Positions 59,964 through 64,000 of a DNA stretch of 64,000 bases are shown one piece after another (within the stretch, counting starts at the first letter, position 1; each line of letters begins with the position of its first letter). Origin of the DNA: Rhodovulum sp. P5. GTDB taxonomy: Bacteria; Pseudomonadota; Alphaproteobacteria; Rhodobacterales; Rhodobacteraceae. The position numbers were made by a program, and so were the translations under genes. The stretch lies in the NCBI RefSeq assembly GCF_002079305.1, contig NZ_CP015039.1, positions 3,829,501-3,893,500 of the forward strand, given 5' to 3'. The notes beneath the pieces were generated by a model. It saw only the letters and a list, made by a program, of their open reading frames with translations, was not told the origin of the DNA and did not search any database.

Positions 59964-60605
59964 TCAGCGCGGCAGGCCGGCCGCCTCTGCGGCAAGGGCC
60001 GTGATCCCCGCCCAGTCCCCGGCTGCGACTATTTCTTTTGGGGCGACCCATGATCCGCCCACGCACAGCGTGTTCGGCAGGGAAAGATAGGCGGGCGCGT
60101 TGGCGGGCGTGACCCCGCCGGTCGGGCAAAAGCGGATTTGCGGCAGCGGGCTGGCCAGCGCCTTTAGTGCCGGAACGCCGCCCGCGGCCTCTGCCGGGAA
60201 GAACTTCTGAACCGTATATCCCCGTTCCAGCAGCGCCATCGCCTCGGTCGCCGTGGCCGCCCCGGGAAGCAAAGGCAAGTCCCCCGCCCGGGCCGCGTCC
60301 AGCAGCGCGGGGGTCGACCCGGGCGATACGCCGAAGCGTGCCCCGGCCGCTTGCGCGGCCTCGACATCGGCGGGTGTCAGCAATGTTCCGGCCCCCACGA
60401 TGCCGCCCTCGACCTGCGCCATCTCGGCGATTGCCTCCAGCGCGGCGGGCGTGCGCAGCGTCACCTCCAGCACCGGCAGACCGCCGGCGACCAGCGCCTC
60501 GGCCAAGGGCCGGGCGGTCCGCGCATCCTCGATCACAAGCACGGGGATGACCGCGGCGCGGCGGCACAGGGCCTCGGTCATTTCACTGGCGGCATGGGGG
60601 GTCAT
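59964..60605 (-). CDS. eda: 2-keto-3-deoxy-6-phosphogluconate aldolase
   Basis: 213 residues from ATG 60605, preceded by [27 protein letters not shown] carries the conserved start, [13 protein letters not shown] the catalytic Glu-Thr-Arg segment, [14 protein letters not shown] the G-A-G-T motif, and [13 protein letters not shown] the Schiff-base Lys in KFFPAE. It splits KDPG to pyruvate and glyceraldehyde-3-phosphate. It follows edd on the same strand, about 117 bases downstream. Confidence 0.94.
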   Translation of the reverse strand: MTPHAASEMTEALCRRAAVIPVLVIEDARTARPLAEALVAGGLPVLEVTLRTPAALEAIAEMAQVEGGIVGAGTLLTPADVEAAQAAGARFGVSPGSTPALLDAARAGDLPLLPGAATATEAMALLERGYTVQKFFPAEAAGGVPALKALASPLPQIRFCPTGGVTPANAPAYLSLPNTLCVGGSWVAPKEIVAAGDWAGITALAAEAAGLPR

Positions 60606-60722
60606 GGGCTGGGGCCTCCGTAAGAGTTGTCGGGCGCGGTCAGAGTGATGTCCCGCGCGCCCGCGAACAATGCCCAATCCGCGCCGAAGGGGAAATTTAC
60701 CGGGCCTTCGGGGCGGTCCGTG

Positions 60723-62530
60723 TCAAACCCCCAGGCTGCCCGCGCCGCAATCGGCCGGGCGGGCCATCTGGCGGAACGTCTCGAACAACTCGCGTCCCAT
60801 GCCCGTCTGGTTGGCCGACAGGTCCGGGGTGACCGCGGCGCGGTCCAGCGCACCGTCGGTCAGCACATCCAGCGTACCGGCGGCGGCGTCCAGCCGGACA
60901 AGATCGCCATCGGCAAGCCGTGCCAGCGGCCCGCCATCGGCGGCCTCGGGGCTGACATGGATCGCCGCGGGCACCTTGCCGCTGGCCCCCGACATCCGCC
61001 CGTCGGTGACCAGCGCGACCTTCAGCCCCCGATCCTGCAGCACCGCCAGCGTGGGCGTCAGCGAATGCAGTTCCGGCATCCCGTTCGCCTTCGGCCCCTG
61101 AAAGCGGACCACGACGATGGTGTCGCCCGTGAATTCCCCCCGCTTGAAGGCGGCCTTAACGTCTTCCTGATCGTGGAAGATGCGCACCGGCGCCTCGATC
61201 ACATGGCGTTCCGGTGCCACGGCAGAGACCTTGATGATCCCGCGGCCCAGATTGCCGTCCAGCGTCCGCAGCCCGCCGGTCGGCTGGAACGGGTCCGCGG
61301 CCGGGCGCAGGATGCGGTCGTTGCGGCTGTGGGTCGGGCCGTCCTCCCATGCCAGCGCGCCATCCTTCAGCTTCGGCTCCTGCGTATAGGTGGCCAGCCC
61401 GCCGCCCGCGACGGTCAGCGTGTCGGGATGCAACAGCCCCGCCTCCAGCAACCCGCCGATCATGTAGCCCAGACCGCCCGCCGCGTGGAAATGGTTCACG
61501 TCGGCCAGACCGTTGGGATAGACCTTGGCCATCAGCGGCGTGACGGCCGACAGCCGCGCGAAATCCTCGATATCCAGCACGATCCCCGCGGCCCGCGCCA
61601 TCGCTGGCAGGTGCAGCACAAGGTTCGTCGACCCGCCCGTCGCCATCAGCCCCACGATCCCGTTGGCAAATGCGCGTTCGTCCAGCACCTGCCCCGCGGG
61701 CGTATAGGCGTTGCCCAGGGCCGTGATCTCCAGCGCCCGTTTCGCGCCGGCCACGGTCAGCGCATCGCGCAGCGGCGTGCCGGGGTTGACGAAGCTGGCG
61801 CCGGGCAGGTGCAGGCCCATCACCTCCATCAGCATCTGGTTGGAATTGGCGGTGCCGTAAAAGGTGCAGGTGCCGGGGCTGTGGTAACTCTCCATCTCCG
61901 CCTTCATCAGCGCGTCGCGGTCGACCCGGCCTTCGGCGAATTGCTGGCGGACCTTGGCCTTTTCATCGTTCGGCAGGCCGCTTGGCATCGGGCCTGCGGG
62001 CAGGAAGACCGCCGGCAGATGGCCGAAACTGGCCGCGGCGATCACCAGCCCCGGCACGATCTTGTCGCAGACGCCCAGAAACACCGCCGCGTCGAAGGTG
62101 TTGTGGGAAAGCGCCACCGCCGCGGCCATCGCGATCACGTCGCGGGAAAAAAGCGACAGTTCCATCCCCGTCTGCCCTTGGGTGACCCCGTCGCACATGG
62201 CAGGCACGCCGCCGGCCACCTGTGCGGTGGCCCGGCCTCGGCCGCGGCCTGCTTGATCAGGGCGGGGAAGCGCTCAAACGGCTGATGTGCCGACAGCATG
62301 TCGTTATAGGCCGTGACGATCCCGAGGTTGGGCGCGCGCCCCTCTGCCAGCCGGTCCTGTGCCGGGCCCATCGCGGCATAGGCATGGGCCTGGTTGCCGC
62401 AGGTCAGATGCGCCCGGGCGGGGCCCTGTTCGGCGGCCCGCGCGATGCGCTCAAGATAGGCTTGGCGGCTGTCCTTCGACCGGGCCACGATGGCCTCGGT
62501 CACCTGTTGCAGGACGGGGTTCAGGGCCAT
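60723..62530 (-). pseudogene. edd: 6-phosphogluconate dehydratase with apparent 1-base deletion
   Basis: The N-terminal frame from ATG 62530 (MALNPVLQQVTEAIVARSKD, then [20 protein letters not shown]) is lost after QAAAEAG. The rest ([20 protein letters not shown] onward to GSLGV) is in another frame. The break is at a run of three C on the plus strand (62231-62233), where four would restore ATAQVAGG. Restored, the protein would be about 601 residues, normal for Edd, with the iron-sulfur Cys in MCDGVTQGQ and CDKIVPG and [11 protein letters not shown]. It dehydrates 6-phosphogluconate in the Entner-Doudoroff pathway. A sequencing or assembly error is as likely as a true lesion. Confidence 0.88.
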
Positions 62531-62636
62531 GTCGGGCTCCTTCCGGTTCCGATCCGGTTCGATATAGTCCGGGGACGTCAACGGGAAAACCCCGCGGCCC
62601 CTTTCCGCCCGCTCTGCAAGGGCGTATGCAGCGGAT

Positions 62637-63833
62637 ATGACAGACACCCGCCCCACCGTCCGCCTGCGCCCCAAGGCCGAGGCCCGCGCCATCCGCCATG
62701 GCTTCCCCTGGGTCTATGCCGATGAACTGGTCACCGACCGCCGCACCAAGGCGCTTGCCCCCGGCACGCTTGCCCGGTTGGAGGATGCGGAGCGTCAGCC
62801 GCTGGCGCTGGTGGCGGTGAACCCGCAGTCGAAGATCATCGCCCGCGTGCTGGACCGCGATCCGGATGCCGAGGTTGACGCGACATGGTTCGAAGATCGT
62901 CTGCGGCACGCCGTGGCGCTGCGCGACCGGCTGTACGACGCGCCTTTTTATCGCCTTGTCCATGCAGAGGCCGACGGCCTGCCCGGTCTGGTGATCGACC
63001 GTTTCGGGGACGCCGCTGTGATCCAGCCCAACACCGCGTGGACGGAGGCCCGGCTGGACATGCTGGCCGGGGCGCTGACCGCCGTCACCGGGGTGACGAC
63101 CATCGTCAAGAACGGATCGGGCCGGGCGCGCGTGCTGGAGGGGCTGGACGAAGAGACCGGCATTTTGCGCGGCGATCTGGCCGGGTCGTTGCCGGTGCCG
63201 ATGAACGGCGCGACCTACGTGGCCGATCTGCTGGGCGGGCAGAAGACGGGGCTGTTCTTCGACCAGCGGGACAACCATGCTTTCGCACAGAAACTTGCCA
63301 AGGGCGCGCGGGTGCTGGACGTGTTCTCCCATGTCGGCGGCTTTGCCCTGGCCGCACTGGCCGCAGGGGCCGACCGGGCACTGGCGGTCGACGGATCGGC
63401 CCCCGCGCTGGAGCTTGCAGAACAGGGTGCCGCGGCGATGGGCGCGGCCGACCGCTTTGCCACACGCAAGGCGGATGCCTTCGACTGCATGACGGCACTG
63501 GCAGAGGAGGGGGCAGAGTTCGATCTTGTCATTTGCGACCCGCCCGCCTTCGCCCCGTCGAAACAGGCACTGGATGCAGGGCTGCGGGCCTATGAACGGG
63601 TGGCGCGCCTTGCCGCCGCGCTGGTGGCGCCGGGCGGGTATCTTGCCCTTTGCTCCTGTTCGCATGCCGCCGATCTGGCAAGGTTCCGCGCAGCATCGGC
63701 CCGCGGTATCGGCAAGGCCGGGCGGCGCGGGCAGATCATCCATACCGGATACGCGGCCCCCGACCACCCGGTGCTGCCCCATCTGGCGGAATCCGGCTAT
63801 CTCAAGGCGCTGTTTTTCCGGTTGATGCCGTGA
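62637..63833 (+). CDS. rlmI: RlmI-like 23S rRNA (cytosine-C5) methyltransferase
   Basis: 398 residues. An N-terminal PUA-like domain (PKAEARAIRHGFPWVYADEL) precedes a middle domain with LVHAEADGLPGLVIDRFGD. The SAM-binding core follows: GQKTGLFFDQRDNHAF, VLDVFSHVGGFALAALAAGA, VICDPPAFAPSK (motif IV) and LALCSCSH, whose Cys is the methylation nucleophile site of m5C enzymes. It is divergent from edd with about 106 bases between. Its exact rRNA target is inferred from the family (RlmI methylates C1962), so the symbol is tentative. Confidence 0.85.
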   Translation: MTDTRPTVRLRPKAEARAIRHGFPWVYADELVTDRRTKALAPGTLARLEDAERQPLALVAVNPQSKIIARVLDRDPDAEVDATWFEDRLRHAVALRDRLYDAPFYRLVHAEADGLPGLVIDRFGDAAVIQPNTAWTEARLDMLAGALTAVTGVTTIVKNGSGRARVLEGLDEETGILRGDLAGSLPVPMNGATYVADLLGGQKTGLFFDQRDNHAFAQKLAKGARVLDVFSHVGGFALAALAAGADRALAVDGSAPALELAEQGAAAMGAADRFATRKADAFDCMTALAEEGAEFDLVICDPPAFAPSKQALDAGLRAYERVARLAAALVAPGGYLALCSCSHAADLARFRAASARGIGKAGRRGQIIHTGYAAPDHPVLPHLAESGYLKALFFRLMP

Positions 63834-64000
63834 AGGTGTTGCTGGACGCCTGCGTCCTGTACCCCACCGTATTGCGGGAAATCCTGCTGGGCGTGGCGGG
63901 TAAGGGGTTGTTCCAGCCGCTCTGGTCCGCCCGGATACTGGAGGAATGGGCCCGCGCCGCCCGCAAGATCGGCCCCACCGGAGAGATGCAGGCCCGGGCG
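63830..64000 (+). CDS. PIN-domain protein, truncated by the window edge
   Basis: The GTG start at 63830 overlaps the methyltransferase stop (GTGA). The visible 57 residues begin VKVLLDACVLYPTVLREILL, where LLDACVLYP holds the first acidic residue of a PIN nuclease, and continue LWSARILEEWARAARKIGP. PIN proteins are often toxins (VapC), but many chromosomal ones without an antitoxin partner are not. The 3' part is outside the window. Confidence 0.7.
   Translation, partial: MKVLLDACVLYPTVLREILLGVAGKGLFQPLWSARILEEWARAARKIGPTGEMQARA

Noticed and set aside
1-64000. CRISPR arrays, rRNA genes, phage structural genes, plasmid replication genes and recognisable riboswitches
   Set aside because: Looked for by eye on both strands; no repeat-spacer arrays, rRNA signatures, structural phage proteins, Rep/Par genes or riboswitch cores were seen.

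Overview
The window looks like a stretch of chromosome from a high-GC alphaproteobacterium of the Rhodobacteraceae/Paracoccaceae type. This is inferred from gene content and order, not from any search: a bacteriophytochrome/heme-oxygenase pair, ugpBAEC, TRAP transporters, ilvIH with a peptide attenuator, bpt, glnE and the Entner-Doudoroff genes edd/eda. From about 12.1 kb onward the genes are dense, high-GC, and normally arranged.

Region 1 (1-12.07 kb) is an accessory island of broken and nested mobile elements. It holds IS21-family istA/istB debris in several pieces, an apparently intact IS1634-type transposase, an IS110-family transposase with a long non-coding 3' end, and an IS66 element. 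That IS66 has been interrupted by a second IS110 remnant and by a group II intron whose reverse transcriptase carries an internal deletion. Inside this debris is a visibly AT-richer block (3.1-5.6 kb). It carries the nuclease end of a type III restriction subunit, a HEPN-domain gene translationally coupled to a DUF262 gene, and two overlapping 49-codon ORFs, all beside a tRNA-Ser(GCU). The IS genes also contain short hairpin-like micro-insertions that recur in unrelated elements.

Region 2 (12.1-17.5 kb) resembles an extracytosolic flavin electron-transfer cluster: a secreted His/Asp/Arg-rich protein, a DUF2271 protein with a TGAS flavinylation-like motif, a PepSY-flavodoxin-FNR fusion and ApbE, followed by a strong terminator. 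A DUF4405 membrane protein and a DsrE-like periplasmic protein lie on the other strand. An RND efflux pair follows (17.6-22.1 kb).

Region 3 (22.6-29.5 kb) is for signalling: a PAS-GGDEF-EAL protein, heme oxygenase, a bacteriophytochrome HWE kinase with its own receiver, and two single-domain response regulators. Region 4 (29.8-36.9 kb) has ugpBAEC and an ammonium-transporter-GGDEF-EAL fusion.

Region 5 (36.9-43.3 kb, minus strand) is a five-gene operon: a NADH_4Fe-4S/GltD-like fusion, a complete M3-type [FeFe]-hydrogenase, and a NitT/TauT-type ABC importer. No HydEFG maturases are in the window. A third c-di-GMP protein (PDC-PAS-GGDEF-EAL) and a small EF-hand protein follow.

Region 6 (47.2-64 kb) is housekeeping: ilvIH behind a leader-peptide attenuator, a TakP-like TRAP system, bpt, RDD and DUF2852 membrane proteins, glnE, eda, edd (with an apparent one-base deletion), an RlmI-like rRNA methyltransferase and a PIN-domain gene running off the right edge.
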